Source: Marinomonas spartinae (GTDB taxonomy: Bacteria > Pseudomonadota > Gammaproteobacteria > Pseudomonadales > Marinomonadaceae). From it: DNA of 64,000 nt. The notes below the pieces were generated by a model. It ran no database searches. It saw nothing but the letters and a program-made list of their open reading frames with translations, and had not been told where the DNA came from. Shown here piece by piece: positions 63,778 to 64,000 of the stretch; the stretch's first letter is position 1; each line of letters starts with the position of its first letter. The stretch spans positions 62,001 to 126,000 of the forward strand of contig NZ_JAEMUI010000002.1 in assembly GCF_016461715.1 (NCBI RefSeq), read 5' to 3'. Made by a program: the position numbers and the translations under genes.

Positions 63778-64000
63778 GTGAATAAATCTGAACTGATTGA
63801 GGCTATTGCGGCTTCTGCTGATCTTTCTAAAGCTGCTGCTGGCAACGCGTTGGATGCTACGTTAAAAGCAATAGAAGAAGCGCTGTCTAAAGGGGATCAA
63901 GTAACTTTGGTAGGGTTTGGTACTTTTCAAGTAAAAGAGCGTGCAGCACGCACAGGTCGTAATCCTCAAACTGGTGAGGAAATTCAAATTAAAGCGGCTA
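63778..64000 (+). CDS. hupB: DNA-binding protein HU-beta (partial)
   Basis: The first 74 codons of HU; the gene is cut by the window end. It starts with GTG after GAAGGGG and reads [17 protein letters not shown], with the G-F-G-T-F-x-V-x-x-R-A-A-R-x-G-R-N-P-x-T-G arm complete. HU bends and coats DNA. Its place after lon is the usual gammaproteobacterial order. Confidence 0.95.
   Translation, partial: MNKSELIEAIAASADLSKAAAGNALDATLKAIEEALSKGDQVTLVGFGTFQVKERAARTGRNPQTGEEIQIKAA

Overview
The window looks like a marine gammaproteobacterium of the Oceanospirillales, probably Marinomonas. This rests on a Na+-NQR operon with nqrM, a CsiV-Mfd pair, SthA, and the order tig-clpP-clpX-lon-hupB. The genus is an inference from gene content, since no search could be run.

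Bases 1-10.7 kb hold an indole-3-acetate (auxin) degradation cluster on the plus strand. The order SnoaL-like protein, Rieske alpha, Rieske beta, SDR, 2Fe-2S reductase, flavin reductase, amidase matches iacI-C-D-E-F-G-H; iacA and iacB would lie upstream of the window. A broken fragment of an FMN-dependent alpha-hydroxy-acid dehydrogenase sits between iacG and iacH. On the minus strand follow a GMC alcohol oxidoreductase, a phenylacetaldehyde-dehydrogenase-like enzyme and a FeaR-like AraC regulator. They could feed aryl alcohols through aldehydes to acids such as indole-3-acetate.

Bases ~10.8-40.1 kb are a Mu-like transposable element. It has an SOS-type repressor, Ner, MuA and MuB homologues, a DUF3164 gene, Mor, endolysin, holin, and a full contractile tail: sheath, tube, chaperone with a Mu-type -2 frameshift site, tape measure, hub, spike, wedge, and three tail fibres. 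No terminase, portal, protease or capsid gene is present. The place where Mu carries its head module holds an orphan PemK/MazF-like gene, a DUF6881-like membrane protein and the methionine synthase pair mesD-mesX. The element therefore looks like a headless, tailocin-type derivative of a Mu-like phage. A second cargo, an AHH-family nuclease with two tandem immunity-like genes, lies between the early genes and mor and is bracketed by two identical copies of a terminator hairpin.

Bases 40.1-64 kb are chromosomal. They hold a class II HDAC-like deacetylase with a LuxR-type regulator; csiV, mfd and folX; the nqrABCDEF operon with a leader reading frame ending on the nqrA start; nqrM; sthA; hpt; a YihY-family membrane protein; tRNA-Arg(TCT) with its own promoter; and the proteostasis block tig, clpP, clpX, lon, with the start of hupB cut by the window end.
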